Shown here: positions 8,964 to 17,416 of the stretch, piece after piece | Numbering within the stretch: the first letter of the stretch is position 1 | Layout: every line of letters begins with the position of its first letter | NCBI RefSeq assembly: GCF_014524545.1 | Contig: NZ_CP053557.1 | Span: forward strand, 1,637,501 to 1,701,500 | Length of the DNA: 64,000 nt | Reading direction: 5' to 3' | DNA from: Exiguobacterium sp. Helios | GTDB lineage: Bacteria; Bacillota; Bacilli; Exiguobacteriales; Exiguobacteriaceae | The notes under the pieces: generated by a model | What the model was told of the DNA's origin: nothing | The model's database searches: none | The model's input: only the letters and a program-made list of their open reading frames with translations | Position numbers and translations under genes: made by a program

Positions 8964-9527
8964 ATGTGGCAAGATTACCAATGGCTCAACCAACCGTCTG
9001 CAATCGACAATCAACAACAATTGAAGTTCACGACAGAGGGCGATACCGACTTTTGGCGCAACACGTACTATCAATTTAACCGGATGACGGGACATGCCTT
9101 ACTTAAACCGATTCCGGCAGCGTCTTTTTCCTGCCGGATCGAAGTGAAGCTGCACCCGCGTCTAACGTATGATCAGGCGGGGATTCTTCTCTATTTAAAC
9201 GATGACAACTGGTTAAAAGTTTCAGCGGAATTCATTCCGGATGGAAAATCGCATCTCGGAGCCGTTGTCACATCATTCGGTTATTCCGACTGGTCATCGC
9301 GGGATATCGAAAACACGGTCTTTGATCATCCGTTGACGTTTGAGTTGGTCTGCAATCAACAGGACGTCGAACTGTACTTCGTCGACGGTGAGACGAAGGA
9401 GCAGCTACGGATAGCCCATCTGCATGCGGAAGGAGATTGGAAAGTCGGACCATATGCCTGCAGTCCGAATCTCGAAGGTCAGGGATGTGACGTCGAAGTG
9501 TTGACGTTTGACTTCAAGACAAAATAA
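8964..9527 (+). CDS. DUF1349 concanavalin-like protein
   Basis: A 187-residue cytoplasmic protein. The opening WLNQPSAIDNQQQLKFTTEGDTDFWRNTYY and the core DQAGILLYLNDDNWLKVSAEF are typical of DUF1349, a beta-sandwich (LamG/concanavalin-like) family sometimes labelled 'regulation of enolase protein 1'. No catalytic motif is known to me. AGGAGG lies nine bases before the ATG. A terminator follows at 9545-9580. Confidence 0.85.
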   Translation: MWQDYQWLNQPSAIDNQQQLKFTTEGDTDFWRNTYYQFNRMTGHALLKPIPAASFSCRIEVKLHPRLTYDQAGILLYLNDDNWLKVSAEFIPDGKSHLGAVVTSFGYSDWSSRDIENTVFDHPLTFELVCNQQDVELYFVDGETKEQLRIAHLHAEGDWKVGPYACSPNLEGQGCDVEVLTFDFKTK

Positions 9528-9544
9528 AAGGAATCGGATTTTTG

Positions 9545-9580
9545 AGCACTCATGCAGTTTGATGGGTGCTTTCTTTTATG
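9545..9580 (+). terminator. terminator after DUF1349 gene
   Basis: AGCACTCAT (9545-9553) pairs with ATGGGTGCT (9562-9570), with one G-U pair, and is followed by TTCTTTT. Confidence 0.7.
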
Positions 9581-9639
9581 GATGATCAGATTAAAACGTC
9601 TTAAAACACAGCAAAATCAACACTTTCACCGATTATCCA

Positions 9640-9686
9640 TTGACAATTCTTAGCACGGACTCTTACAATTGAAAATGATTATCAAT
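9640..9686 (+). promoter_or_regulatory. nik operon promoter with overlapping Fur box
   Basis: TTGACA (9640-9645) and TACAAT (9664-9669) are separated by 18 bp. ATTGAAAATGATTATCAAT (9668-9686) overlaps the end of the -10. The inner 15 bases (9670-9684) match the Bacillus Fur 7-1-7 consensus TGATAATNATTATCA at all but one position. Placement downstream of the -10 predicts repression. Confidence 0.85.
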
Positions 9687-9708
9687 ACGAATGGGAGTCC
9701 TGTCTACT

Positions 9709-11322
9709 ATGAACGTTTCACGCCGTAAGAAATCCATTATTCAAGCTGTTTCCATCCTCTCGATTACGACACTGTTGTTCGGTTGTTCGAACCCGAACGA
9801 AGGTTCTGACAATAAGAAAAATAAAGATACGTTAACGATGGCCTGGCCGCGTGATATCGGCGAGATGAATCCGCATGTCTATAACCCGTCGCAACTGTTT
9901 GCCCAGTCGATGGTCTATGAGCCGCTCGTCCATTACGCGGAAGGCGGAAAGCTCGAACCGTTCCTCGCGAAATCATGGGACATTTCAAAAGACGGCAAAA
10001 CGTATACGTTCACGTTGCGTGACGATGTGAAGTTCTCGGACGGTTCGACGTTTGATGCGACGATCGTCAAAAAGAACTTTGATGCAGTCCTTAAAAACAA
10101 AGCCTTACATAGCTGGCTTGGCTTCATCTCCAAAATCGAAAAAACGGAAGCCGTCGACAAGCAGACGTTCCGGATGACCTTATCGGAAGCGTACTATCCG
10201 ACGATTCAGGAACTGGCGGTCGTCCGTCCGGTCCGATTCCTCGGCGAAGCGGGCTTCCCGAAAAACGGCGACACGTCAAAAGGTGTCGAACAAGAAGTCG
10301 GAACCGGTCCCTGGGTGCTCGACGAGTATAAGGCGGATCAATATGCGACGTTTAAGGTCAACAAAAACTACTGGGGACCGAAGCCGAAAGTGAAAAAAAT
10401 CAAGGTAGACATCATTCCGGATGCCGAAAGCCGCGTACTCGCTTTTGAAAAAGGCGACATCGATTTGATTTTCGGAGAAGGGGCGATCAGTGTTGACGCC
10501 TATAATCAACTGAAAGCAACAAAATCTTACAAGACGACGATGTCGGAGCCGGTTGCGACACGTCTGTTGATCATGAACACGAAGAAAAAACAGCTGGCAG
10601 ACGAACGCGTCCGTCAAGCCCTGCAATACGGTTTTGATAAAAAGACACTCGTTGAAGGTATCACATCCGGTCTTGAAGCACCGGCTGACTTCATCCTGCC
10701 GCCGAACCTGCCGTATACATCAAAACTGAACGTTGAAAAACGGGACTTTGATGTCGAAAAGGCTAAAACGCTACTCGACGAAGCCGGCTGGAAACTGCCG
10801 GACGGGAAAAAGGTCCGCGAAAAAGACGGTCAACCGTTACAGGTCGAGATGATGTACGATGCAGCGGAACTTGTCCAAAAAGCGATGGCGGAGACGTTAC
10901 AATCGGAGTGGGCGAATATCGGCGTCGATCTGAAGATCGTCGGTGTTGAGCTACCGGATCAGGTCCAGCGTTTCAAAGACAATAAGTTTGACATCAACAT
11001 GTACAGTAACTTCGGTGCACCATATGATCCGCACACGTTCGTTAATATCATCGGGACTGACGGATTCGGCTTCAAAGAAGCGATTTCCGCTTACCCGAAC
11101 AAGGATCAGTTATTGAAAGAGATGAAAGATGTCCTAAAAACGACGGATGAAACGAAACGTCAGGCGATGTATGCCGAAATTCTGCCGTCGCTGCAAGATC
11201 AAGGTGCTCTCGTCCCGATCTCGTATTTGAAGAAGATGGCGATTTACCAGTCGGATGTCACGAACTTCAAGTTTGCGGCAAACCGCGATGAAAGTCCGTT
11301 CGCACAAATCGGTATTAAATAA
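9709..11322 (+). CDS. nikA: nickel/peptide-type ABC transporter substrate-binding lipoprotein
   Basis: A 537-residue SBP_bac_5 (cluster C) protein. The basic N-terminus MNVSRRKK and a hydrophobic stretch end in the lipobox LFGC, so it is a lipoprotein on the outer face of the membrane. DTLTMAWPRDIGEMNPHVY, VYEPLVHY and WDISKDGKTYTFTLRDDVKFSDG are NikA/OppA hallmarks; the NikA subgroup fits best. GGGAG is ten bases before ATG 9709, whereas the upstream ATG 9691 has no ribosome site. It heads a five-gene operon under a Fur box. Ligand could be nickel, nickel-histidine or a metallophore complex. Confidence 0.88.
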   Translation: MNVSRRKKSIIQAVSILSITTLLFGCSNPNEGSDNKKNKDTLTMAWPRDIGEMNPHVYNPSQLFAQSMVYEPLVHYAEGGKLEPFLAKSWDISKDGKTYTFTLRDDVKFSDGSTFDATIVKKNFDAVLKNKALHSWLGFISKIEKTEAVDKQTFRMTLSEAYYPTIQELAVVRPVRFLGEAGFPKNGDTSKGVEQEVGTGPWVLDEYKADQYATFKVNKNYWGPKPKVKKIKVDIIPDAESRVLAFEKGDIDLIFGEGAISVDAYNQLKATKSYKTTMSEPVATRLLIMNTKKKQLADERVRQALQYGFDKKTLVEGITSGLEAPADFILPPNLPYTSKLNVEKRDFDVEKAKTLLDEAGWKLPDGKKVREKDGQPLQVEMMYDAAELVQKAMAETLQSEWANIGVDLKIVGVELPDQVQRFKDNKFDINMYSNFGAPYDPHTFVNIIGTDGFGFKEAISAYPNKDQLLKEMKDVLKTTDETKRQAMYAEILPSLQDQGALVPISYLKKMAIYQSDVTNFKFAANRDESPFAQIGIK

Positions 11323-11336
11323 GGGAGGTGAACGGA

Positions 11337-12281
11337 ATGGGAGTCTATATTCTCAAACGAGTCGGGTCGATCATTCCGATCCTGCTCCTCGCGATTTTAC
11401 TGCTGACGGCAATGATTCATTTGTCACCGGTTGATCCGGCAGAAGCCTATCTGTCTGCCGCCCATATTCAACCGACAGAAGAAGTGCTCGCCCAGAAACG
11501 GGCCGAGTTCGGACTCGATCAATCCTTTTTGACACAATACGTGACGACAGTCGCCCGGCTGGCCCGGTTTGATTTCGGAACGTCCTATGTCTCGGGAAAA
11601 CCGGTCCTGGACGAAGTGTTGCTCCGTCTGCCGGCGACCTTACAACTGGCGATGACCAGTCTGTTTCTGGCGATCATCGTCAGCATTCCGCTCGGCTTTC
11701 TCGCCGGGATTCGCAAAAACGGCTTTTTTGATCATCTCAGCCGGGTGATTGCCTTCATCGGTGCGTCGATTCCATCATTTTGGCTCGGCTATCTGCTGAT
11801 TTTCTTTTTTGCCGTCCAGCTCGATTTGTTACCGGTCGGCGGCATCGGCAGTCCGAGTCACGTCATCTTGCCGGCGATCACGCTTGCGTTACCGTTGATT
11901 GCCCTTTACACACGGCTGTTGCGGACAAGTGTCATCGAGACAATGCGCGAACCGTACGTCCAGTTTGCCCGGACACGCGGAATCCGTGAAACGGTCATCC
12001 TCGGGAAACACGTCTTGCGGGTCGCGATTCCACCGATGATTACCGGACTCGGCATGAATCTCGGGAAATTGTTGACCGGAACGATCATCGTCGAGACCGT
12101 CTTCTCCTGGCCAGGATTTGGCCGTTATTTCATCGAAGCGATTTTTGACCGGGATATGCCGATCATTCAAGGGTATGTGTTCCTGGCTGCTTTATTATTT
12201 ATCGGCAGCAGTCTGCTCGTTGATTTGTTGCAACTGGCAATCGATCCGCGGATTGCCCGGAAAGGAGGGAACAGACGATGA
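11337..12281 (+). CDS. nikB: nickel/peptide ABC transporter permease NikB-type
   Basis: A 314-residue inner permease of the DppB/NikB type, with an N-terminal transmembrane helix, a periplasm-facing loop and a five-helix BPD_transp_1 core. The EAA loop reads TMREPYVQFARTRGIRE. GGGAGGTG lies seven bases before ATG 11337, and the in-frame GTG 11328 overlaps that ribosome site, so 11337 was chosen. It follows nikA by 14 bp and overlaps nikC by ATGA. Confidence 0.9.
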   Translation: MGVYILKRVGSIIPILLLAILLLTAMIHLSPVDPAEAYLSAAHIQPTEEVLAQKRAEFGLDQSFLTQYVTTVARLARFDFGTSYVSGKPVLDEVLLRLPATLQLAMTSLFLAIIVSIPLGFLAGIRKNGFFDHLSRVIAFIGASIPSFWLGYLLIFFFAVQLDLLPVGGIGSPSHVILPAITLALPLIALYTRLLRTSVIETMREPYVQFARTRGIRETVILGKHVLRVAIPPMITGLGMNLGKLLTGTIIVETVFSWPGFGRYFIEAIFDRDMPIIQGYVFLAALLFIGSSLLVDLLQLAIDPRIARKGGNRR

Positions 12282-13123
12282 ATGTGCCGCTCGGACGACC
12301 ACGTCTGCTGGACCGCCTGTCGAACCAACGGCTGATTTTGATAGGCTGTTCTGTTTTTTTAGGTCTGCTGTTTCTCGCGGCACTGGCCGCACCGTGGCTT
12401 GCGCCGCATGATCCGTATCTCGTCAATCTGGCGGTGAAACTGCAGGACGCGTCCTGGACGTATCCGCTCGGGACCGACCACCTCGGACGCTGTACGTTAT
12501 CGCGTCTGTTATACGGCGCCCGGGTATCGCTCGGATTTGCCGTTCTGATTTTTGCGTCGTCGCTGTTAATCGGCTTGTTGATCGGCACGCTCGCCGGCTA
12601 CATCGGCGGCTGGGTCGACCAACTGCTGATGCGGTTTTGTGACGGTGTGATGGCGTTCCCGAGTCTGATTCTCGTACTCGGTCTCGTCGGAATTTTCGGA
12701 CCGGGACTGAAACAAGTCATCATCGCCCTGATGCTTGTCCAGTGGGTTTACTATGCCCGGATGTTCCGTGGGCTTGTCATGACGCTGAAGGAAAAGAACT
12801 TCATCGCTGCGGCACGCGTCAACGGCTCCTCGCACTGGAGAATCTTCCGGATGCACCTGTTGCCGAATATCCTGCCTCCTTTGCTTGTCATCGGCACCCT
12901 CGAGATGGGCTGGGCCATCATGGACATCTCGGCGATGTCGTTCCTTGGTCTTGGCGTCCAGTCCCCCGGAGCAGAATGGGGAGCGATGATTCACGAAGGA
13001 AAATCGTATATCCGGACGAATCCGGAACTGATGATTTATCCGGGTGTGATGATCATGCTCGTCATTGCGAGCTTTAACCTGCTCGGAGAATCATTATCGG
13101 AACGGTTCGGTGTGAACAAATAA
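12278..13123 (+). CDS. nikC: nickel/peptide ABC transporter permease NikC-type
   Basis: A 281-residue DppC/NikC permease. The TYPLGTDHLGRCTLSRLLYGARVSL block is the standard periplasmic entry of this family, and the EAA loop reads TLKEKNFIAAARVNG. It overlaps the nikB stop by four bases, so subunits are made in step. Together with NikB it should form the channel. Confidence 0.9.
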   Translation: MNVPLGRPRLLDRLSNQRLILIGCSVFLGLLFLAALAAPWLAPHDPYLVNLAVKLQDASWTYPLGTDHLGRCTLSRLLYGARVSLGFAVLIFASSLLIGLLIGTLAGYIGGWVDQLLMRFCDGVMAFPSLILVLGLVGIFGPGLKQVIIALMLVQWVYYARMFRGLVMTLKEKNFIAAARVNGSSHWRIFRMHLLPNILPPLLVIGTLEMGWAIMDISAMSFLGLGVQSPGAEWGAMIHEGKSYIRTNPELMIYPGVMIMLVIASFNLLGESLSERFGVNK

Positions 13124-13146
13124 TCAAAATGAAAGGAGGCACCCGG

Positions 13147-13944
13147 ATGAAACCTGTATTATCCGTCGAACATCTGACGATTGAGACGATCGCGGCCGGT
13201 CAGCCGCTTGTCCAAAATATCTCGTTTCAGCTCGCGGCCGGACAAATCACCGGACTGGTCGGTGAGAGCGGTTGCGGGAAGACCGTGACGAGTCTCGCGC
13301 TGTTGCGGCTGCTCGATGAAAAGGTCATCCGTCAATCAGGACGGATTCTGCTCGATGCGACCGATTTGATGACATTGTCCGACCGGACGCTTCGTCGTGT
13401 CCGCGGCGGTCAAATCGCCTTCATCATGCAAAATCCGATGAGTGCCTTCACACCGGTCTTCACGATTGGTCATCAATTGATGGAAACGATCCGGACACAC
13501 GACCGGTGCAGTAAACGCGAAGCGAAGGAGCAGGCGATTGAAGCGCTGCTTGAAGTCAATCTTGAACAGCCGGACCGGATTTTAAAAGCCTATCCGTTCG
13601 AACTGAGCGGTGGGATGTTACAACGGGTCATGATTGCGCTTGCGGTTTGCCTGCGTCCGCATGTCCTGATTGCCGACGAACCGACGACGGCGCTTGACGT
13701 CTACAATCAAAAGCTGGTGCTGTATTATCTGGAGAAAGTCCGGGCGACATACGACACGGCGATTCTGTTGATATCGCACGACTTGAGCGTCATCGCTGAA
13801 ATGGCGGATCACGTTCTCGTCATGCGGGAAGGGGAAATCGTCGAACAGGCGGATGTCTTTGATTTGTTCGACCGGCCGCAACATCCGTATACACGACGGT
13901 TGCTAGAACAGCACGGTCTTCAGGCGGGAGGAATGAACGCATGA
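13147..13944 (+). CDS. nikD: nickel/peptide ABC transporter ATP-binding protein NikD-type
   Basis: A 265-residue ATPase. Walker A GESGCGKT, signature LSGGM(L)QR, Walker B VLIADEPTTALD and the H-loop LLISHDLSVIAE are all present, so it should be catalytically complete. The C-terminal YTRRLLEQ tail is typical of the oligopeptide/nickel subfamily. AAAGGAGG is seven bases before ATG 13147; the ATG at 13129 lies upstream of that site and was rejected. It overlaps the next ATPase gene by ATGA. Confidence 0.9.
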   Translation: MKPVLSVEHLTIETIAAGQPLVQNISFQLAAGQITGLVGESGCGKTVTSLALLRLLDEKVIRQSGRILLDATDLMTLSDRTLRRVRGGQIAFIMQNPMSAFTPVFTIGHQLMETIRTHDRCSKREAKEQAIEALLEVNLEQPDRILKAYPFELSGGMLQRVMIALAVCLRPHVLIADEPTTALDVYNQKLVLYYLEKVRATYDTAILLISHDLSVIAEMADHVLVMREGEIVEQADVFDLFDRPQHPYTRRLLEQHGLQAGGMNA

Positions 13945-14729
13945 GTCTTCTGCAGATCAAACACGTCTCGCACCGGTACGGCAATCAGCGTTTTTTGTCG
14001 CGGCAGCCGGAGCAGACCGTCTTACAGGATGTCTCGCTGACACTTGAAGCCGGGACGTGCCTCGGCCTACTCGGCCGGAGCGGTGCCGGTAAAAGTACGC
14101 TCGGACGGATTCTGCTCGGACTTGAGCGGCCGAAAGAGGGACAGGTGCTGTTTGAAGGAAAGGATATCTATCAGAATCTGTCTTCACGGCAGGACATCCA
14201 GGTCGTCTTTCAGGATTCATTTGCTGCCGTCAATCCGAAACTCACAGCAGGACAAATCATTGCCGAGCCGTTGACGAACTTCCTGCGTTTGACGCCGGAT
14301 GCACTCGAGCAACGGCTCATCACCTTGCTGGAACAGGTCGGACTGACTGAAGCGGATTTGACGAAATATCCGCATCAGTTCAGCGGCGGACAGTTGCAAC
14401 GGATCTGCATCGCCCGCGCGATTGCGACGAATCCGAAGCTGATTATCCTGGATGAAGCCGTCAGCAGTCTCGACATGGTCAACAAGGCGATGATTCTCGA
14501 CTTGTTACGGGAGTTAAAAGCGACGCTTGGTCTCGCCTACGTCTTCATCACGCATGATGTCCAGGCGGCGCAGACGCTGAGCGACCGGTTCGTGATTTTG
14601 GATCACGGTCAGCTGGTCGGTGATTATCCGACGCTCCAATCGTTTACGGAAGCGACGGATGGACATGTCGAAGCGATCCGACATGCGGTGCTCGCGACAC
14701 ATCCACGGTACCGGACGATCCGGAAATAG
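13941..14729 (+). CDS. nikE: nickel/peptide ABC transporter ATP-binding protein NikE-type
   Basis: A 262-residue second ATPase. Walker A GRSGAGKST, signature FSGGQLQR, Walker B LIILDEAVSSLD and H-loop FITHDVQAA are intact. The AVSSLDM form is the one seen in NikE/DppF-type subunits. It pairs with NikD as a heterodimer and closes the operon. A terminator follows at 14749. Confidence 0.9.
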   Translation: MSLLQIKHVSHRYGNQRFLSRQPEQTVLQDVSLTLEAGTCLGLLGRSGAGKSTLGRILLGLERPKEGQVLFEGKDIYQNLSSRQDIQVVFQDSFAAVNPKLTAGQIIAEPLTNFLRLTPDALEQRLITLLEQVGLTEADLTKYPHQFSGGQLQRICIARAIATNPKLIILDEAVSSLDMVNKAMILDLLRELKATLGLAYVFITHDVQAAQTLSDRFVILDHGQLVGDYPTLQSFTEATDGHVEAIRHAVLATHPRYRTIRK

Positions 14730-14748
14730 GATTTCTGATGTGTCATTG

Positions 14749-14783
14749 ACCATTCAATCGAGACGGTTGAGTGGTTTTTCTTT
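14749..14783 (+). terminator. terminator of the nik operon
   Basis: ACCATTCAA pairs with TTGAGTGGT and is followed by TTTTTCTTTT. Confidence 0.8.
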
Positions 14784-14804
14784 TATCTTGCCTGTAAAGG
14801 AAAC

Positions 14805-14833
14805 TTGACACAAGGATTCACTTTACCTATTAT
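14805..14833 (+). promoter_or_regulatory. promoter of the Xre/membrane-protein pair
   Basis: TTGACA (14805-14810) and TATTAT (14828-14833) are separated by exactly 17 bp, a near-consensus sigma-A promoter 22 bp before the start codon. Confidence 0.8.
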
Positions 14834-14854
14834 TGGAAGCGAGAGGTGACAGGA

Positions 14855-15073
14855 ATGAAGAATAGCGTGAAGGTATTACGGGAAGCCCGTCAGTGGTCGC
14901 AAGGCGAACTCGCTAAAGCACTGGGTGTATCAAGGCAGACGATTATCTCCATCGAAAAAGAGCGTTATAATCCGTCGCTCGAGCTGGCGTTTTCAATCGC
15001 TGCTCTGTTTGATTGTCCGATCGAAACGATTTTCAGACCAGAAGCAAAGAAAAAAGGAGATGATGTTAAATGA
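14855..15073 (+). CDS. small Xre-family transcriptional regulator
   Basis: A 72-residue Cro/CI-type helix-turn-helix protein. LREARQWSQGELAKALGVSRQTIISIEKERYNPSLELAFSIA covers all five helices, and there is no second domain. AGAGGTGA precedes ATG 14855. It overlaps the next gene, a small membrane protein, by ATGA. This pairing (tiny Xre plus DUF2178-like membrane protein) recurs in Bacillota and suggests the regulator controls its partner and is perhaps modulated by it. Confidence 0.88.
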   Translation: MKNSVKVLREARQWSQGELAKALGVSRQTIISIEKERYNPSLELAFSIAALFDCPIETIFRPEAKKKGDDVK

Positions 15074-15429
15074 AACGAATGCCTTTGATTAATCGGGTAC
15101 TGTTCGCCATTCTACTTGTCTACGGTACCTATCTGACTCTTGTTGATGGACCGAGCCCGCACAGTATCATCCTCATCCTCGTCGGAATCAGTCAATTGGC
15201 GATTGAATTCGTCTTTCCTTCCGCTGATACGTATGACGAGCGGCAAGAAGCGATTAAGATGAAAAGTGGTCAGGTGTCATATGCGTTGAGTATCCTCTAT
15301 GTGTTTGCGGTAGTCATGCTCGTGCAGTGGGGAATCATCGAAGATGTCCTAACTGCACTATTGTGTGTGCTGTTCATTCAAGTCATGACGTTCCCGGTGA
15401 CGCTGTTTATGTACAGTCGACGAAGCTGA
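15070..15429 (+). CDS. small membrane protein (DUF2178-like)
   Basis: A 119-residue protein with four hydrophobic spans and a cytoplasmic DERQEAIKMKSGQVSYAL loop between spans 2 and 3, which resembles the DERxxxI(K)xK motif of DUF2178 membrane proteins. It is translationally coupled to the Xre regulator. Function is unknown. Confidence 0.75.
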   Translation: MKRMPLINRVLFAILLVYGTYLTLVDGPSPHSIILILVGISQLAIEFVFPSADTYDERQEAIKMKSGQVSYALSILYVFAVVMLVQWGIIEDVLTALLCVLFIQVMTFPVTLFMYSRRS

Positions 15430-15439
15430 AGGTGAACCA

Positions 15440-15468
15440 AAAAAGAACAGATCAAGTGACCTGTTCTT
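15440..15468 (-). terminator. terminator of the MarR/unknown operon
   Basis: AAGAACAG pairs with CTGTTCTT. On the minus strand the stem is followed by TTTTTTGG, so it serves the leftward operon, and it may also stop the rightward Xre pair weakly. Confidence 0.7.
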
Positions 15469-15839
15469 CAGTAGTATTCGGATAACTGTTCTCGTGATTC
15501 TTCCGTCAAGTAGCCGAGCGATAAAAAGCTTTTGACGAAGCGGGAGGGACCGACGCTTGAGTCAGGGTCGACGTTCCATATAACATCCTTTACTTGCTCA
15601 AGGACTTCAATGTCTGCCGCCTGCATCTTGACGAAATCGAAGTCAAGCGCAACGGTATCCGTCTCGTCCCACGTCAGTTCACCGGAAGAGCGCATGTCAT
15701 GCATCGTCTGTAACAACCGGTCACTCGGAGGGTTCCATTCGAATTGTAAGTAGTGTCCACCTGTATCCTTTACGGACAGCCCGCCGCGGGCGACGATGGC
15801 CGGTAAAAAGCGGCGGTGTGTAAAATGTCGAAGAATCAT
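15468..15839 (-). CDS. hypothetical protein co-transcribed with MarR
   Basis: A 123-residue soluble protein I do not recognise. It has an N-terminal basic patch (MILRHFTHRRFLPA) and an acidic C-terminus. AAGGAG is eight bases from the ATG at 15839, and a longer reading to 15944 would overlap the regulator. It lies 19 bp after the MarR gene in the same direction, so it is the likely co-regulated target. Confidence 0.7.
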   Translation of the reverse strand: MILRHFTHRRFLPAIVARGGLSVKDTGGHYLQFEWNPPSDRLLQTMHDMRSSGELTWDETDTVALDFDFVKMQAADIEVLEQVKDVIWNVDPDSSVGPSRFVKSFLSLGYLTEESREQLSEYY

Positions 15840-15858
15840 TGGAAGAGCTCCTTCCGGA

Positions 15859-16284
15859 TTAAAAATGATTGCTTTGCATCTTATGGAGAAGACGGTCAAA
15901 CGACTCATGGTCATCCATCGTAAACTGTTTGAAGTACTGTTCATGAATGACTTCGACGACAGGGGACGATTCCTGGACGATCGTTTCGCCTGACGGTGTC
16001 AAGACCAACCGTTTTTCCCGATCGATTCGTTTGCGGGTGATGAGGTGAAGTTCGAATAGTTTTTTTAAGGTTTGGGAGATGGCACCACTCGACAGTTCAA
16101 GTGTCGTCTCGAGTGATTTTTGTGTCGCACTTTGTTCCCGGTATAACGTATCAAGCATATCGAACTGTGATTTCGATAAGCCCCAATCTTTCAGGACCGC
16201 GTTGACTTCCTTCATATAGCGGTGATGCAGTTTTTGGATGGCCTGCCAATGACGGTAGGATGGAGTAGACAGGTGTGAAGTCAT
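15859..16284 (-). CDS. MarR-family transcriptional regulator
   Basis: A 141-residue winged-helix regulator. GLSKSQFDMLDTLYREQSATQKSLETTLELSSGAISQTLKKL is the MarR DNA-binding core, and RKRIDREKRLVLTPSGE is the wing. GAGGG lies five bases from ATG 16284, whereas the upstream in-frame ATG at 16347 has no ribosome site. It is the first gene of a two-gene operon. Confidence 0.87.
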   Translation of the reverse strand: MTSHLSTPSYRHWQAIQKLHHRYMKEVNAVLKDWGLSKSQFDMLDTLYREQSATQKSLETTLELSSGAISQTLKKLFELHLITRKRIDREKRLVLTPSGETIVQESSPVVEVIHEQYFKQFTMDDHESFDRLLHKMQSNHF

Positions 16285-16407
16285 CAGATCCCTCTTTTCT
16301 GTCACCGAATAAACGGTAAAATAATGAAAGCCGCTGTTGATTATCAAGCGGTTTCATATATTCAAATTAACACAAAATCGGTTGATCTCCTACCACTTGC
16401 GCCTGAT

Positions 16408-16461
16408 AAAAAAGCATCCTTCGTTTGACCCGACAACCGGGTGGACGAAAGATGCTTTTTT
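16408..16461. terminator. strong terminator
   Basis: AAAAAGCATC and GATGCTTTTTT enclose a second paired segment (TTCGT/ACGAA and CCCG/CGGG). It terminates the leftward 16460-17247 pair. Confidence 0.88.
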
Positions 16462-16702
16462 AGTTGACACGCGATGCTATTTTCGGTGTCGGGACATGCC
16501 GTCCCCAAACCAAATAGAAAATCGGTCCAAGATAATTAACGAGAAAAATCAGGATGCCCCAAAGCCATTTGGGACCGCGTGTCTTCGGACGTTTCCATAA
16601 GTCGCGATAAGCCGTGACCATTAAAAAGAATCCAAGCATGTGGACGATATTGTTGAACCACTTTCGGTTGATTAAATCCAAACCAGTTACCTCCTGAGCC
16701 AT
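16460..16702 (-). CDS. PLDc_N-type small membrane protein
   Basis: An 80-residue protein with two transmembrane segments. The second, WGILIFLVNYLGPIFYLVWGR, is the phospholipase D N-terminal-like (PLDc_N) membrane signature; no nuclease domain follows. It starts just downstream of the GNAT-like gene's stop and is co-transcribed with it. Function is unknown. Confidence 0.8.
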   Translation of the reverse strand: MAQEVTGLDLINRKWFNNIVHMLGFFLMVTAYRDLWKRPKTRGPKWLWGILIFLVNYLGPIFYLVWGRHVPTPKIASRVN

Positions 16703-16704
16703 GA

Positions 16705-17247
16705 TTAGCTGACGAACAGTCGGTCATGAAAATTTTTTAAAATCAACCGATCCTGTTCAATCGTAAAGCCGTAACGGGTAAAGCATTCGGCAGAGACGCG
16801 TCCACCGTAAGAAATGGCGGTAAAGTCTCCGCTGACCCGGTAATGGGTATATTTATGTTGAATATCATGAATTAGCGATTCGAGCAGTAAACCACGTTCG
16901 CCAAGACCTTCCTCGCGGACATGGATGTCGAGCAAGCTGAATTCAGCAAATTCATTCGAGTTGAATAGACGTGTCGACAAGTGTTGAATCGTCATATGCG
17001 AACGTTTCGATAAAACCGTTTTATGCGTGTGACGATTTTCCAGTAACGTCACGTAATAACTGAACAGCGGTGCATGAATGTTACGTGTCACTTGAACGAC
17101 CTGCTGTTGATTATTGTAAGCAAGACCGACGAGTTGTTCGTTCGGATGCTGCTGAATTTGAATGGATCGTTTGGCGCAGACGGTTTGCCATTCCTGCTCC
17201 GGAATCCATGACAACTCTTTGGTCCGGTTTGTTCTAAAGAATTTCAC
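16705..17247 (-). CDS. GNAT-like acetyltransferase (weak match)
   Basis: A 180-residue protein. EFSLLDIHVREEGLGERGLLLESLI resembles the acetyl-CoA-binding motif A of GNAT enzymes, and SAECFTRYGFTI resembles motif B. The N-terminal 60 residues match nothing I know. A GTG at 17247 preceded by AAAGGAGG (about 13 nt) was chosen over the ATG at 17295, which lies upstream of that ribosome site. Substrate is unknown. Confidence 0.6.
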   Translation of the reverse strand: MKFFRTNRTKELSWIPEQEWQTVCAKRSIQIQQHPNEQLVGLAYNNQQQVVQVTRNIHAPLFSYYVTLLENRHTHKTVLSKRSHMTIQHLSTRLFNSNEFAEFSLLDIHVREEGLGERGLLLESLIHDIQHKYTHYRVSGDFTAISYGGRVSAECFTRYGFTIEQDRLILKNFHDRLFVS

Positions 17248-17348
17248 GGGGTAGGTAGATCCTCCTTTAAACGAATAGATGATTTTAATATACACTTTTT
17301 GTCAATTGGATAAAAGGGTTTTTAACAAAATCATACAAATTAAAAAAA

Positions 17349-17378
17349 TGTTGCATTTGCAACAAAAAACAATATAAT
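17349..17378 (+). promoter_or_regulatory. MarR-type operator over the promoter of the MarR-PaiA operon
   Basis: TGTTGCATTTGCAACA (17349-17364) is a near-perfect palindrome with the TTGCAA half-sites typical of MarR/OhrR-type operators. It covers a -35 TTGCAT (17351-17356), 16 bp from TATAAT (17373-17378). Autorepression by the downstream MarR is likely. Confidence 0.65.
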
Positions 17379-17416
17379 AAAGTTATATAATTCTTCAGAC
17401 AAAAAAAGGAGACGAT

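Noticed and set aside
9709..14729. Full staphylopine-type cnt locus
   Set aside because: No cntK, cntL or cntM-like synthesis genes and no CntE exporter are adjacent.
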